DNA of 64,000 nt from Streptococcus mitis (GCF_013305725.1 NZ_CP047883.1:1901001-1965000); one strand, 5' to 3'; shown: positions 36,732-47,171, counted from the first letter of the stretch. Notes: generated by a model not told the origin, from the sequence alone. Translations and numbers: made by a program.

Positions 36732-36737
36732 TATAAT
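36732..36737 (+). promoter_or_regulatory. corA -10 element
   Basis: TATAAT at 36732-36737 lies about 45 bp before corA and faces away from the uvrA promoter, so the 131-bp gap holds divergent promoters. I see no good -35. Confidence 0.6.
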
Positions 36738-36781
36738 AGTACGGTGTGAAAAAATCTGAAAAATGAGAAAGGATAAGGGAT

Positions 36782-37726
36782 ATGAAACAAGTTTTTCTCT
36801 CTACAACAACTGAATTTAAAGAGATCGATACACTTGAACCGGGTACTTGGATCAATCTCGTCAATCCGACTCAAAATGAATCACTCGAAATCGCTAACGC
36901 CTTCGATATCGATATTGCCGACCTTCGAGCACCGCTCGATGCGGAAGAAATGTCTCGTATTACCATTGAAGACGAGTACACCCTGATTATCGTTGACGTG
37001 CCGGTCACAGAAGAAAGAAATAACCGCACCTACTACGTAACCATCCCGCTTGGTATCATCATCACTGAGGAAACCATTATCACTACGTGTTTGGAACCAT
37101 TACCAGTCCTCGATGTCTTTATCAACCGTCGATTGCGTAATTTCTATACCTTCATGCGCTCACGTTTTATCTTCCAGATTCTTTATCGCAATGCAGAGCT
37201 TTACCTAACAGCCCTTCGTTCGATTGACCGTAAGAGTGAACAAATCGAAAGTCAACTGCATCAATCAACTCGTAATGAAGAATTGATTGAGCTCATGGAA
37301 TTGGAAAAAACTATCGTCTATTTCAAGGCTTCCCTCAAAACAAATGAGCGTGTGATTAAGAAATTGACCAGCTCAACCAGCAATATCAAGAAATACCTTG
37401 AGGACGAAGACCTGCTTGAAGATACCCTGATTGAAACCCAACAGGCCATCGAGATGGCAGACATTTATGGAAACGTCTTGCATTCTATGACAGAGACCTT
37501 CGCCTCTATCATTTCCAACAACCAGAACAACATCATGAAAACCTTGGCCCTTGTGACCATCGTCATGTCCATCCCAACCATGGTCTTTTCTGCCTACGGG
37601 ATGAACTTTAAGGATAATGAAATCCCCCTAAACGGAGAGCCAAATGCTTTTTGGTTAATCGTCTTTATCGCCTTTGCTATGAGTGTCTCGCTCACTCTCT
37701 ATCTCATCCATAAAAAATGGTTCTAA
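36782..37726 (+). CDS. corA: CorA-family magnesium transporter
   Basis: The 314-residue protein has the soluble N-terminal domain, a long stalk helix, and two C-terminal membrane segments. The diagnostic GMN is in FSAYGMNFKDNE after the first segment. CorA pentamers carry Mg2+ and sometimes Co2+ or Ni2+. The ATG follows GAAAGGATAAGG. The DUF1129 gene follows 11 bp later, so the two form an operon. Confidence 0.95.
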   Translation: MKQVFLSTTTEFKEIDTLEPGTWINLVNPTQNESLEIANAFDIDIADLRAPLDAEEMSRITIEDEYTLIIVDVPVTEERNNRTYYVTIPLGIIITEETIITTCLEPLPVLDVFINRRLRNFYTFMRSRFIFQILYRNAELYLTALRSIDRKSEQIESQLHQSTRNEELIELMELEKTIVYFKASLKTNERVIKKLTSSTSNIKKYLEDEDLLEDTLIETQQAIEMADIYGNVLHSMTETFASIISNNQNNIMKTLALVTIVMSIPTMVFSAYGMNFKDNEIPLNGEPNAFWLIVFIAFAMSVSLTLYLIHKKWF

Positions 37727-37737
37727 GAGGAGTTCCT

Positions 37738-38415
37738 ATGTCTCAGATTGATCTACAAAAATTAACCAAGAAAAACCAAGAGTTTGTCCACATCGCTACC
37801 CAACAATTCATCAAAGATGGAAAAACAGACGCTGAAATCAAGGCTATTTTTGAGGAAGTTATTCCCCAAATCCTTGAAGAGCAAGCCAAGGGTACGACTG
37901 CTCGTTCCCTCTATGGCGCACCGACCCATTGGGCTCATAGTTTCACTGTCAAGGAACAATATGAAAAAGAGCATCCAAAAGAAAATGATGATCCAAAACT
38001 CATGATTATGGACTCAGCTCTTTTCATCACTAGCCTCTTTGCCCTCGTCAGCGCCCTCACAACTTTCTTTGCGGCAGATCAAGCTTTCGGCTATGGATTT
38101 GTCACTCTCCTGCTAGTTGGACTGGTTGGTGGATTTGCCTTCTACTTGATGTACTACTTTGTTTACCAATATTATGGACCAGATATGGACCGCAGTCAAC
38201 GCCCACCTTTCTGGAAATCTGTACTGGTTATCCTAGCTTCTATGTTCCTTTGGTTGCTTGTCTTCTTTGCAACAAGCTTCCTACCAGCTAGCCTTAACCC
38301 AGTACTTGCTCCATTGCCACTGGCTATTATTGGAGCAGCCCTCCTAGCCCTTCGCTTCTATCTCAAGAAACGCTTGAACATCCGCAGCGCAAGTGCAGGA
38401 CCAACACGCTATTAA
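37738..38415 (+). CDS. DUF1129-family membrane protein
   Basis: The 225-residue protein has an N-terminal soluble part of about 80 residues (LTKKNQEFVHIATQQFIKDG) and four membrane segments in the second half (about residues 88-210). It resembles DUF1129 proteins of streptococci, whose role is unknown. The ATG at 37738 follows GAGGAG; a longer frame from 37717 overlaps corA and was rejected. Being in the corA operon, it may be linked to metal transport, but this is only context. Confidence 0.88.
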   Translation: MSQIDLQKLTKKNQEFVHIATQQFIKDGKTDAEIKAIFEEVIPQILEEQAKGTTARSLYGAPTHWAHSFTVKEQYEKEHPKENDDPKLMIMDSALFITSLFALVSALTTFFAADQAFGYGFVTLLLVGLVGGFAFYLMYYFVYQYYGPDMDRSQRPPFWKSVLVILASMFLWLLVFFATSFLPASLNPVLAPLPLAIIGAALLALRFYLKKRLNIRSASAGPTRY

Positions 38416-38425
38416 GAAGAATCAT

Positions 38426-38453
38426 AAAAGCAACTGCAGATGCGGTTGCTTTT
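38426..38453 (+). terminator. terminator of the corA operon
   Basis: AAAAGCAAC/GGTTGCTTTT (9-bp stem, about 9-nt loop) is followed by TTTC. It lies 11 bp after the DUF1129 stop. Confidence 0.9.
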
Positions 38454-38517
38454 TCACTTACTTTTTTGATTTTAAAGTATTCTTCTGACATCCCACATAG
38501 CTCTATCTAATCTTTTG

Positions 38518-38526
38518 TGATAAAAT
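38518..38526 (+). promoter_or_regulatory. extended -10 promoter of the S66 peptidase gene
   Basis: TGATAAAAT, with TAAAAT at 38521-38526, lies about 30 bp before the ATG. The -35 is not clear. Confidence 0.65.
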
Positions 38527-38556
38527 AGGTTCAATCTATTTCTAGGAGGATAAAAT

Positions 38557-39588
38557 ATGATTTCTACTATTGGTATTGTTAGTTTATCTAGTGGCATTAT
38601 CGGAGAGGACTTTGTCAAACACGAAGTGGACTTGGGTGTCCAACGTCTCAAGGACCTGGGACTCAATCCTATCGTTTTGCCCCATTCGCTAAAAGGATTA
38701 GACTTTATCAAGAACCATCCTGAAGCTCGTGCAGAGGATTTGATTCATGCCTTTTCTGATGATAGCATCGACATAATCCTATGCGCCATCGGTGGAGACG
38801 ATACCTATCGCTTGCTACCTTATCTTTTTGAAAATGACCAACTACAAAAGGTTATCAAACAAAAAATTTTTCTTGGCTTCTCGGATACAACCATGAACCA
38901 TCTCATGTTGCATAAACTAGGAATCAAAACTTTTTATGGTCAATCCTTCTTAGCAGACATTTGTGAATTAGACAAAGAAATGCTAGCCTATAGCCTTCAC
39001 TACTTTAAAGAATTGATTGAGACGGGAAGAATCTCAGAAATCCGCCCTAGCAATGTTTGGTATGAGGAACGAACTGATTTTAGTCCCAAGGCTCTGGGAA
39101 CACCTCGTATCAGTCATGCAAATACTGGTTTTGAGCTGTTGCAAGGAAATGCCCGGTTCGAGGGAAAAATCCTCGGTGGTTGCCTCGAATCCCTCTACGA
39201 TATCTTTGACAACTCTCGATACGCAGATAGCACGGAGCTCTGCCAAAAATACAAACTTTTCCCTGACTTGTCAGACTGGGAAGGAAAGATCCTCTTGCTA
39301 GAGACAAGCGAAGAAAAGCCTGAACCAGAAGACTTCAAAAAGATGTTGCGGACTTTAAAGGACACTGGCATATTCGAGGTCATCAATGGACTCTTGGTCG
39401 GAAAACCTATGGATGAAACTTTCTATGACGACTATAAAGAGGCACTATTGAATATCATTGACAGCAATACCCCGATTATCTATAATCTGAATGTCGGCCA
39501 CGCAACTCCAAGAGCAATTGTACCCTTTGGGGTCCATGCTCATGTAGATGCACAGGAACAAGTCATTCGCTTTGACTATAACAAATAA
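38557..39588 (+). CDS. S66-family serine peptidase (LD-carboxypeptidase/MccF-like)
   Basis: The 343-residue protein has the S66 layout: GIVSLSSGI at the start, AIGGDDTYRLLPYL at about 77-90, the nucleophile Ser109 in LGFSDTTMNH, and a C-terminal Glu (LLLETSEE) and His (VGHATPRAIVPFG) for the Ser-His-Glu triad. The family includes peptidoglycan LD-carboxypeptidases and microcin C immunity proteins. I see no signal peptide, so a cytoplasmic role (MccF-like or cell-wall recycling) is more likely. The gene is single, with promoter and terminator. Confidence 0.9.
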   Translation: MISTIGIVSLSSGIIGEDFVKHEVDLGVQRLKDLGLNPIVLPHSLKGLDFIKNHPEARAEDLIHAFSDDSIDIILCAIGGDDTYRLLPYLFENDQLQKVIKQKIFLGFSDTTMNHLMLHKLGIKTFYGQSFLADICELDKEMLAYSLHYFKELIETGRISEIRPSNVWYEERTDFSPKALGTPRISHANTGFELLQGNARFEGKILGGCLESLYDIFDNSRYADSTELCQKYKLFPDLSDWEGKILLLETSEEKPEPEDFKKMLRTLKDTGIFEVINGLLVGKPMDETFYDDYKEALLNIIDSNTPIIYNLNVGHATPRAIVPFGVHAHVDAQEQVIRFDYNK

Positions 39589-39613
39589 AGCTGGGAAGAA
39601 TTTCTCAGCTTTT
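39587..39613 (+). terminator. terminator of the S66 peptidase gene
   Basis: AAAGCTG/CAGCTTT (7 bp) with inner pairs is followed by TTTCTC. It overlaps the stop codon of the gene. Confidence 0.85.
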
Positions 39614-39639
39614 TCTCAGTATCATTACTGGCATTTTCA

Positions 39640-40314
39640 TCACATACTACTGATAGCTAAAATGATCAAGGAAAGACTGTTGCCTAACATGTGAACAAGT
39701 AGGGGATAGTAGATATTCTCCTTTTCTTTCACATAAATAATAGAAAAGGCAAGGCCTCCACCTAAGTAACCAACTGCACCAATCCACTCTGATAGAGCCA
39801 AACTATGCATATGAGTTAGAGCAAAAACAAGTCCTACCAGAATAATGCTTAGTAAACCTGGCAACCGTTTCTGCAAGTAATGCAATAAGACCTGACGGAA
39901 AAAGAGTTCTTCCACCAAAGGTCCAATGACACAAGCAAAAACAGCAATCAGTAGTGGTTGTTCTTGAAAGGTACTTTGAATATTAGACTGATTTAGACCT
40001 TGTCCATCTAGTCCCACAAACTGCCTCAACATTCCTGATATAAATCCAAAGAAAACAGTCATCAGGATGAGAAAGAGCCATCCTGTTAAGACGCCAAAGA
40101 AGAATTTTCTTTTAGTCTTTCTAATCTCCTTCCATTGTTGGATCAATCTATCCTTGAACAAGAAGGAGCCATATAGAGCTAAAACTACATAAACTAGATA
40201 ATTTGCAATGGAAGATGGCATTAAAGAAGTCAGCAATTTAACGCCATCAAACACAAAGAGGACTGTATAGAGAATCGCAAAAATCAGAATTCCCTTATAT
40301 TTGTTAGACATCAT
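39640..40314 (-). CDS. CPBP-family intramembrane metalloprotease
   Basis: The 224-residue protein has about six membrane segments and the CPBP/Abi motifs: EELFFRQVLL (glutamate pair and arginine), FALTHMHSL (histidine), and a later H in YPLLVHMLGN. The family includes prenyl-processing enzymes and bacteriocin-immunity proteins; this member's target is unknown. The ATG overlaps the tag stop codon as ATGA, so it is translated with tag. Confidence 0.9.
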   Translation of the reverse strand: MMSNKYKGILIFAILYTVLFVFDGVKLLTSLMPSSIANYLVYVVLALYGSFLFKDRLIQQWKEIRKTKRKFFFGVLTGWLFLILMTVFFGFISGMLRQFVGLDGQGLNQSNIQSTFQEQPLLIAVFACVIGPLVEELFFRQVLLHYLQKRLPGLLSIILVGLVFALTHMHSLALSEWIGAVGYLGGGLAFSIIYVKEKENIYYPLLVHMLGNSLSLIILAISSM

Positions 40315-40874
40315 TTAAGACCCTTCCATTCACAATCATTCTCATGGTCATCAACCAGACCTGCAGCTTGTAAAAATGACAATACGGCGACTGGGCCTGT
40401 GAACTTGAAACCACGTTTTTTGAGATCTTTGGCTAATTTCTCAGATAAGAGTGTTTTAGCTGGGGCTTGGCGGTAATCGGGAACATCGTTAACAATCGTT
40501 TTCCCCTCAACAAAAGACCAAAGATAGGCATCAAAAGAGCCATATTCTGCCTGTAGTCGTAGAAAGGCTTGGGCGTTAGCGCGTGTAGCAAAAATCTTGG
40601 CTCTATTTCGGATGATGGCTGGATTATCCAGCAAGTCTTCCAATTCAGTGTCGGTCATCTCTACGATCGCTTGAATTTGATAGCTATGAAAGGCTTCTCG
40701 GAAAGATTGGCGTTTGTTGAGCACCGTTTCCCAAGACAGACCTGCCTGATAGGTTTCCATGCACAACAACTCAAACAATACTTGATCATCATGGAGGGGA
40801 TAACCCCACTCCTCATCATGATAGGCAATGTAGAGCGGATTGGTCATCTTGACCCACGAACAACGTTTTGTCAT
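40311..40874 (-). CDS. tag: DNA-3-methyladenine glycosylase I
   Basis: The 187-residue enzyme removes 3-methyladenine from alkylated DNA. The Tag signature is present (RCSWVKMTNPLYIAYHDEEW, with YQAGLSWETVLNKR), as are the zinc ligands C5, H18 and the C-terminal H and C (VDDHENDCEW). The gene is 9 bp after ruvA, in a DNA-repair cluster with mutL and ruvA. Confidence 0.96.
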   Translation of the reverse strand: MTKRCSWVKMTNPLYIAYHDEEWGYPLHDDQVLFELLCMETYQAGLSWETVLNKRQSFREAFHSYQIQAIVEMTDTELEDLLDNPAIIRNRAKIFATRANAQAFLRLQAEYGSFDAYLWSFVEGKTIVNDVPDYRQAPAKTLLSEKLAKDLKKRGFKFTGPVAVLSFLQAAGLVDDHENDCEWKGLK

Positions 40875-40883
40875 GCTCTGCTC

Positions 40884-41477
40884 CTATTTGACCAACATTT
40901 TAAGGGCCGACTTGATATAGTTCTCAGCTGTATCTGTCGTTCCTTCAAAGAATTTCTTGATTTTCTTGAGCTCGGTTGCCTTGTAGCCCAGAGCCAACAT
41001 GGCTTCCATAGCTTCTTCCAATTCTTGATTTTCAGCGCTGGTTTGCACTGAGACCTTAGCAGGAAGGGCATCACTAGCCACGACGACTTTTCCTTCCAAG
41101 TCTAGCACCATCTGCTGGGCTGTTTTCTTGCCAATTTTAGGGAACTTGGTCAAGTAGGTGATATTCTTGGTTTCAATGGCTTGAACCAAGCCAGCATTGT
41201 CATCGGCAGCGATAATAGCAAGAGCTGATACAGGACCAATCCCAGAAACCGAAATCAGACTGAGAAAGAGCTTTTTCTCGTCTTCTGAGCGAAATCCATA
41301 AAGCAGATGAGCGTCCTCACGCACGACTTGATGCACATAAATTTGAGTTTCTTGGTTGACCTGACCTGAGTAGGCATAGGGATTAGCCACATGCAGGATA
41401 TAACCGATACCGTTGGTTTCAAGAACAATGTATTTAGCAGTGATTTTGGTAATGATTCCTTTTAAATATTCGTACAT
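40884..41477 (-). CDS. ruvA: Holliday junction DNA helicase subunit RuvA
   Basis: The 197-residue protein has the OB-fold start ([20 protein letters not shown]), two helix-hairpin-helix motifs ([13 protein letters not shown] and [20 protein letters not shown]) and the C-terminal RuvB-binding domain ([20 protein letters not shown]). It holds Holliday junctions for RuvB. It is 15 bp after mutL. Confidence 0.98.
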   Translation of the reverse strand: MYEYLKGIITKITAKYIVLETNGIGYILHVANPYAYSGQVNQETQIYVHQVVREDAHLLYGFRSEDEKKLFLSLISVSGIGPVSALAIIAADDNAGLVQAIETKNITYLTKFPKIGKKTAQQMVLDLEGKVVVASDALPAKVSVQTSAENQELEEAMEAMLALGYKATELKKIKKFFEGTTDTAENYIKSALKMLVK

Positions 41478-41492
41478 AGTTTTCCTTTTAGT

Positions 41493-43442
41493 TTAATATT
41501 TCCCCAACTCACGGAGACTGGTGTGATTTTCCTGAATACGTCGAAACATCTTTTCCATATCCGACTTAGTGAAATGCACCAAAACAGGACGTCCGTGAGG
41601 ACAGTTATAAGGATTGTCACATTGAGAAAGCTGATAGAGGAGTTGTCTAGCTGAATGGTCATCGATACGATGGTTGGCCTTGATAGACCGTTTGCAGGAC
41701 ATCATGATAGCTAGCTCTGCTCGATATTTCTTGATAGAAACTTCCTTGGTTAAAAGGAGCATGTCGCACATTTCATAGATGCCTGACTCAATCTCTTCTT
41801 CTGCCATCCAAATAGGATGTTCACGTAAGATAAATTGATTTTCTCCGTACTCTGCTAGAAAGACTCCAACTTCCTCTAAAAGTGCCATTCTTTCCTTAAG
41901 ACGAAGGGCATCATCTGCGGGAAATTCAAAAATATAGGGCACTAGGAGTTGCTGCTGGCTCTGGTCAACATTGCCAATGCTTTCACGATACTCCTCGTAC
42001 TTGACCCGTTCCTGTGCCGCATGCTGGTCTATGATGTAAAGTCCATCTCGCCCTTGGGCAAAGAGATAGGTTCCATGCATTTGCCCGAAAAATTCCAACT
42101 CTGGGAAGCTGGAAGATTCTTCTCGCTCCAGCTTGTCATAAGCCTTATCAAGACTCACAAGGTCTAACTCTGGATGATCTAGCTGGTCGTAGTTAGCAGG
42201 CTTTCTCTCTGCAAAATGCAGTTTTGCTGGCTTGGTCAATCGGTCCAAGGTTTCTTTGGCAAATAGGGTTAAATCCTGCCCTTCCTCAGTCAATTCTACC
42301 TGATAATCAGCCACCTCAGCTTGACTAGGTCTTGTCGGCTCAGTTTTCTCATAGTAGAGCGTATTTTCTTTGAGTGGGAGAATAGTTTGCTCCACCTTCT
42401 CACGATTACGCACGGTCGATTTGGCAAGATTTTCCAAGGCATCAGGTATCAAAGTTTGCTCCTTGAGACTATTTGCAATAGCTTCTGAAACCAAGGCCAT
42501 CAATTCTTTTTCCTTGGAAATCCGCACCTCTTGCTTGGTTGGATGAACATTGACATCCGCTAGATAAGGGTCAATATGGATATGAATGACAGCCAACGGA
42601 AAGCGTCCCACCATGAGCTTACTGCCATAGCCGTCTAGAATTGCACGATTGAGCAGAAAGTTCTTGATATAACGGCCATTGATGAAGAGGCTGATATAGT
42701 TGCGATTAGCCCGAGTCAACTCAGGCAGAGACACAAAACCTGAAATTTCGAAATCAAGGTCAGAATTCTCAATTTCAATCATCTTCTTGGCGCTGGCTAA
42801 ACCGTAAATCCCTGCAATAGCTTGGCGCAGTTGACCAGTCCCAGCTGTCTGCGTCATTTCCTTGCCATCACTAATCAAGCTAAAAGAAATTTCAGGATGG
42901 GCTAAGCCCAGACGGTTGACAATATCAATGATATGAGACAACTCTGCTTGCTGGCTCTTCATATACTTGAGGCGGGCAGGCGTGTTGAAAAAGAGGTCCT
43001 CCACACAAACTTTGGTCCCCACAGGACTAGTCGCCGGGATGACTTCCTCAACTTCACCCCCACGCGCGACTAGCTTGGTCCCATGACTTGCTTCCTCAAC
43101 TGCTGTCAAAAGAGTTAAAATGCTGACAGACGCGATAGAGGGCAGGGCTTCACCACGAAAACCAAGCGTCCGAATCCGAAAGAGGTCTGCTTGATTTTTT
43201 ATCTTACTGGTCGCATGACGACGCAGGGCCAATTCCACCTCATCGTGGGCAATTCCATGACCATTATCTGTGATTTGAATTTTCTTGAGACCAGCTTCCT
43301 CAATCTCAATGATAATCTGACTAGAATCCGCGTCAATGGCATTTTCTACCAGCTCCTTAACAACGCTAGCAGGACGTTCAATGACCTCCCCAGCTGCAAT
43401 CTGGTTTGCCAGCACCTCTGGCAATTCAATAATATGAGACAT
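41493..43442 (-). CDS. mutL: DNA mismatch repair protein MutL (HexB)
   Basis: The 649-residue protein has the GHKL ATPase domain at the start: ENAIDADS with the metal-binding Asn, DNGHGI, and [12 protein letters not shown]-terminal dimerisation domain includes [11 protein letters not shown] and a final HGRP motif. No endonuclease DQHA(X)2E(X)4E is obvious to me beyond the QHAAQER segment, so nicking activity is uncertain. It heads the mutL-ruvA-tag-CPBP operon, with an extended -10 (TGGTATAAT) at 43490-43495. Confidence 0.98.
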   Translation of the reverse strand: MSHIIELPEVLANQIAAGEVIERPASVVKELVENAIDADSSQIIIEIEEAGLKKIQITDNGHGIAHDEVELALRRHATSKIKNQADLFRIRTLGFRGEALPSIASVSILTLLTAVEEASHGTKLVARGGEVEEVIPATSPVGTKVCVEDLFFNTPARLKYMKSQQAELSHIIDIVNRLGLAHPEISFSLISDGKEMTQTAGTGQLRQAIAGIYGLASAKKMIEIENSDLDFEISGFVSLPELTRANRNYISLFINGRYIKNFLLNRAILDGYGSKLMVGRFPLAVIHIHIDPYLADVNVHPTKQEVRISKEKELMALVSEAIANSLKEQTLIPDALENLAKSTVRNREKVEQTILPLKENTLYYEKTEPTRPSQAEVADYQVELTEEGQDLTLFAKETLDRLTKPAKLHFAERKPANYDQLDHPELDLVSLDKAYDKLEREESSSFPELEFFGQMHGTYLFAQGRDGLYIIDQHAAQERVKYEEYRESIGNVDQSQQQLLVPYIFEFPADDALRLKERMALLEEVGVFLAEYGENQFILREHPIWMAEEEIESGIYEMCDMLLLTKEVSIKKYRAELAIMMSCKRSIKANHRIDDHSARQLLYQLSQCDNPYNCPHGRPVLVHFTKSDMEKMFRRIQENHTSLRELGKY

Positions 43443-43489
43443 CTTTCAGCCCCTTTCTGTATCTATTTTCCTAGAAATTGATTAGTGCT

Positions 43490-43498
43490 ATTATACCA
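43490..43498 (-). promoter_or_regulatory. mutL promoter (extended -10)
   Basis: The minus strand reads TGGTATAAT with TATAAT at 43490-43495, about 48 bp before the mutL ATG. Confidence 0.7.
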
Positions 43499-43649
43499 TA
43501 TTTCAGAAAGGACCGAAAAAGCAAGCACCACATAGAAGCCAAATCCCTCCATATAGACAAAGTCCCTTGCCATAGGCTGTAAAATAGTGTTTAATAAAAG
43601 TGTACAAGAAGTGATCACAATTTTGTATGAAAAACAAGGAGAGAAATTT

Positions 43650-44090
43650 ATGAAAGTAGAACTACAGATTAGTGAGACTTACAAGGAGGAAAAACTGATT
43701 GTCCAAGCACCTCAAGAAACTGAAAAAGTCCAAAAAGTCATCGAATTTGCAGAAAATCTGGACCGAAAAGAAAAAATCAAAGGAAAAATTGATGATCAGG
43801 TCTATCTAGTTAAGATTGGCAAGATTCAACGCTTCTATATCGAGAATCGGAAGGTTCTAGCAGAAACGGCAAGTCAGACCTACACCATTGATTTGCGCCT
43901 CTATCAGGTTCTTGAACTCTTGTCAAGCAATTTTATCCAAATTTCCCAATCAGAAATCATCAATATCAACTCCATCTCTCATCTCAAGCTTACGCCCAAC
44001 GGTCTGGTAGAAATCTTTCTAAAAAACGAAAGCTTCACCTACTCTTCCCGCCGTTACCTAAAAACCATCAAGGAGAAATTAGAACTATGA
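43650..44090 (+). CDS. LytTR DNA-binding regulator
   Basis: The 146-residue protein has a short N-terminal region and a C-terminal LytTR domain (IENRKVLAETASQTYTIDLR, SQSEIININSISHLKLTPNG, YSSRRYLKTIKEKL), without a receiver domain. I start it at 43650, 5 bp after GGAGAG; an extension to 43587 lies over the leader. Its stop overlaps the ATG of the DUF3021 gene. Regulators of this type paired with a membrane inhibitor are known as LytTR regulatory systems, for example HdrRM and BrsRM in S. mutans, which control bacteriocins and competence. The target here is unknown. Confidence 0.9.
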   Translation: MKVELQISETYKEEKLIVQAPQETEKVQKVIEFAENLDRKEKIKGKIDDQVYLVKIGKIQRFYIENRKVLAETASQTYTIDLRLYQVLELLSSNFIQISQSEIININSISHLKLTPNGLVEIFLKNESFTYSSRRYLKTIKEKLEL

Positions 44091-44545
44091 AAAAACAAGT
44101 ATTTCACGATGCAGCTGCCGGTGTTCTTATCGGCCTCATCCTCTCTATCATCTTTTCACTCATTTATGCACCAAATACCTACGCCCCACTGAGTCCCGAG
44201 TCTCTCATCGGCCAAGTGATGGCTCAACATCAGGTTCACGGTGCCTTGGTCTTGCTCTACTGCACACTTATTTGGGCAGCTATCGGTATTCTCTTCAACT
44301 TTGGAAAGCGATTATTCAGCCGTGACTGGAGCTTGCTCCGTGCGACTCTGACCCATTTCTTCCTCATGCTGGCTGGCTTTGTCCCACTAGCAACCCTAGC
44401 AGGTTGGTTTCCCTTCCACTGGATTTTCTATCTCCAACTCATTATCGAGTTTGCGATTGTCTACCTCATCATTTGGACTATTTCCTATAAAAGAGCATCA
44501 AAAAAAGTAGACCATATCAATCAACTCTTGGAGCATAGAAAGTAA
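44087..44545 (+). CDS. DUF3021 membrane protein, partner of the LytTR regulator
   Basis: The 152-residue protein has four membrane segments (about residues 12-34, 51-72, 84-107, 113-137) and a short basic C-terminus. It fits DUF3021. The ATG overlaps the LytTR gene stop by 4 bp, and nothing else is in the operon. By analogy with LytTR regulatory systems, it probably holds the regulator inactive at the membrane. Confidence 0.88.
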   Translation: MKKQVFHDAAAGVLIGLILSIIFSLIYAPNTYAPLSPESLIGQVMAQHQVHGALVLLYCTLIWAAIGILFNFGKRLFSRDWSLLRATLTHFFLMLAGFVPLATLAGWFPFHWIFYLQLIIEFAIVYLIIWTISYKRASKKVDHINQLLEHRK

Positions 44546-44550
44546 GAGCA

Positions 44551-44584
44551 ATAATCCCACTCACAAATGCATGAGTGGGATTAT
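44551..44584. terminator. bidirectional terminator between the LytTR operon and mutS
   Basis: ATAATCCCACTC/GAGTGGGATTAT, a perfect 12-bp stem with a 10-nt loop, lies between convergent genes. T-runs flank the plus-strand end (TTTTTA). Confidence 0.9.
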
Positions 44585-44586
44585 TT

Positions 44587-47121
44587 TTATAGTTTTTGTT
44601 TCAACTCGACCAAGACATTCATAGCCTGCATGGGTGTCATGTTGTAAATGTCCAATTTAGCTAATTCTGCTAGGATAGGATGCTCTTCTGCCGTATCAAA
44701 TAGTGAAATCTGTTCCGTGACGTCGCTTGTTTGCCTCATAAGAACTGGACTTTCTGTACCTTGATTCTCTAACTGAGTCAAAATCTTATCCGCCCTTGCT
44801 AGAAGGTCTGCTGGCAAACCAGCAATCTTGGCAACATGGATACCGTAGGATTTATCAGCTGGTCCTGGTTCAATCTTGTGAAGGAAGGTGACCTGCCCAC
44901 CTTGCTCCAAAGTTGCCACGTGAACATTGACCAAGTGTTCCAAGCTAGACTCCAGACTGGTCAACTCATGGTAGTGGGTCGCAAAGAGGGTCTTGGCTCC
45001 GATATGCTCATGGATATATTCGATGATGGACTGGGCAAGAGCCATTCCGTCATAAGTTGCAGTTCCTCGTCCCAATTCATCAAAGAGAATGAGAGAGTCC
45101 TTGGTCGCATGCGAAATGGCATTATTGGCCTCCATCATCTCCACCATAAAGGTGGACTGACCTGAAACCAAGTCATCTGCTGCTCCGATACGGGTAAAGA
45201 TAGCATCAAAAATCGGTAAATAAGCATTCTCTGCTGGTACGTAAGAACCCATCTGAGCCATCACCGCTGTCATGGCCAGCTGACGCATATAGGTCGACTT
45301 CCCACTCATGTTAGGCCCTGTAATCAACTGGATACTAGTATCCCCTCCCATTTGAATGGTATTTGGAATATAGGTCTGAGCTCCCATGACCTTTTCAACG
45401 ACAGCATGGCGCCCTTTCTGGATATCGATTTGTGAGTCATCGCCAAACTCAGGTCGAATCAAATGCTGAGTTTCGGCCACAACCGCCAGACTCTGTAAGA
45501 CATCAACCGTCGCAATTCCTTGGGCTAGAGCCTGCAAACGCTGGATGTACTTGCTGACCTCTTCACGAATACGCATAAAAATTTCGTACTCTAGGTTAGC
45601 TGACTTCTCACGCGCCTCCAGCATATCTCCCTCGATACGGGCTAATTCTTCGGTTCCAAAACGTTCCGAGTTTTTCAGCGTCGCCTTGCGGAAAAAGTGG
45701 GCTGGCACATTCCCCAGTTGCGAATTGGTCACATGGAAATAGTAGCCATCCTTCTTATTGTACTCAATCTTAAGCGTACTAATACCAGAGTTTTCTTTCT
45801 CCTTGGCCTCAATTTCAGCAATCCAGCTAGTCCCTTCTCTGAGAACGCGACGGTACTTGTCTAAGGTCTCATCAAATCCAGTCCGGATAATACCCCCATC
45901 TGTAATCACATGAGAAGCTTCAGGAGCAATCGCTGCACTAATCAAGCTCTCCAACTCTGGAATGGCATCTAGTTGTGCGATCAGATAGGCTAGAGCAGGT
46001 TGCTCCATCCCCTCTAAAATCGCACGAATCCGTGGCACACTAGACAAGGTAGTCGCCAACTGCAAGAGTTCCTTGGGATTGGTTTTACCAAAAGAAACAC
46101 GACTAGCCAAGCGCTCAATGTCATAAACACCCTTGAGACTGTCTGTCAAATCACTACGCTCAAAGAAATGGTCGAGAAAGACCTGCACAACTTCTTGGCG
46201 TTGGACAATTCGTTCCTTATCAATCAAGGGGCGATGAATCCAAGACCGCAAGAGCCGCATACCCATAGCTGTTTTGGTTTCATCCAAAAGCCAGAAAAGA
46301 CTGCCTTGCTTCTTGCCTGACCGAGCATTCTCAACCAAATCCAGACTAGCCTTGGTCGCATAATCCATCTGCAAGAAATCCTTGATTTCATAGCGGATAA
46401 CAGGTTTGAGGTGGTTCAATTCCCTCATCTGGGTTCGATGGACATACTGGAGCAACTTACTAGATGCCGCTTGCTCCACAGCTGCTAATCGTGAATCCAG
46501 TAAATGAAGGTCTTCAAAGCCTTCTTTTTCATAGGAAAGTACCAGATTCATCTGACGACTAAGGATTTGTTCCTCTTCCTCAGACAAGTCATAGCCCAGC
46601 ACCACTTCTCGCGCCTTGAGATTACGGATTTCCCCACAAACCAGCGTGAAATCCAAAAGACCTGTCACATAAAAGTCACCCGTCACCAGGTCCATATAAG
46701 CTAGGCCAAATTGATTGCCAGCACGGTCTATGGCAACCAAGAAGTTGTTCTGACTATCCGGCTTACTGCTATCGACCACTGTCCCTGGCGTAATGACCTG
46801 AACAACCTCTCGTTTCACAACCCCAACTGCTTGTTTAGGATCTTCCATCTGTTCAGCAATGGCTACCTTATAGCCCTGCTCAATCAAGACATCGATATAC
46901 TGTTGGGCAGAATGATAGGGAACACCCGCCATAGGAATCGGATTGTCGGCATTCTTGTTGCGACTCGTTAAGGAAATTTCCAGAATCTGCGCAGCATTGA
47001 CCGCATCCTCATAAAATAATTCATAAAAATCACCCATCCGAAAGAGCAAAAAAGCATCTGGATATTGCTTTTTAATATCCACATACTGTTGCATGCCGGG
47101 TGATAGCTTTTCTGTCGTCAT
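44587..47121 (-). CDS. mutS: DNA mismatch repair protein MutS (HexA)
   Basis: The 844-residue protein has the mismatch-binding domain with F-x-E ([14 protein letters not shown]), the connector and clamp regions, and the C-terminal ATPase with Walker [14 protein letters not shown] and Walker B-like DELGRGT. I start it at 47121, behind GGAGAG, giving the conserved [14 protein letters not shown]; an extension to 47160 runs into the argR terminator. A hairpin terminator at 47148-47170 lies just upstream, so expression depends on readthrough or a promoter inside argR. Confidence 0.98.
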   Translation of the reverse strand: MTTEKLSPGMQQYVDIKKQYPDAFLLFRMGDFYELFYEDAVNAAQILEISLTSRNKNADNPIPMAGVPYHSAQQYIDVLIEQGYKVAIAEQMEDPKQAVGVVKREVVQVITPGTVVDSSKPDSQNNFLVAIDRAGNQFGLAYMDLVTGDFYVTGLLDFTLVCGEIRNLKAREVVLGYDLSEEEEQILSRQMNLVLSYEKEGFEDLHLLDSRLAAVEQAASSKLLQYVHRTQMRELNHLKPVIRYEIKDFLQMDYATKASLDLVENARSGKKQGSLFWLLDETKTAMGMRLLRSWIHRPLIDKERIVQRQEVVQVFLDHFFERSDLTDSLKGVYDIERLASRVSFGKTNPKELLQLATTLSSVPRIRAILEGMEQPALAYLIAQLDAIPELESLISAAIAPEASHVITDGGIIRTGFDETLDKYRRVLREGTSWIAEIEAKEKENSGISTLKIEYNKKDGYYFHVTNSQLGNVPAHFFRKATLKNSERFGTEELARIEGDMLEAREKSANLEYEIFMRIREEVSKYIQRLQALAQGIATVDVLQSLAVVAETQHLIRPEFGDDSQIDIQKGRHAVVEKVMGAQTYIPNTIQMGGDTSIQLITGPNMSGKSTYMRQLAMTAVMAQMGSYVPAENAYLPIFDAIFTRIGAADDLVSGQSTFMVEMMEANNAISHATKDSLILFDELGRGTATYDGMALAQSIIEYIHEHIGAKTLFATHYHELTSLESSLEHLVNVHVATLEQGGQVTFLHKIEPGPADKSYGIHVAKIAGLPADLLARADKILTQLENQGTESPVLMRQTSDVTEQISLFDTAEEHPILAELAKLDIYNMTPMQAMNVLVELKQKL

Positions 47122-47147
47122 TGTCCGTCTCTCCTTGTCAAAAATAA

Positions 47148-47170
47148 GTCTTGAGAGCAACTCCCAAGAC
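47148..47170 (-). terminator. terminator or attenuator between argR and mutS
   Basis: GTCTTGGGAG/CTCTCAAGAC (10 bp, one G-U pair, 3-nt loop) is followed by TTATTTTTG on the minus strand, ending about 10 bp before the mutS ribosome site. There is no room for a promoter after it. Confidence 0.8.
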
Positions 47171-47171
47171 C

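Noticed and set aside
36670-36874. Two short minus-strand ORFs (63-64 codons) between uvrA and corA
   Set aside because: They cover the divergent promoters and the start of corA and have no ribosome site.
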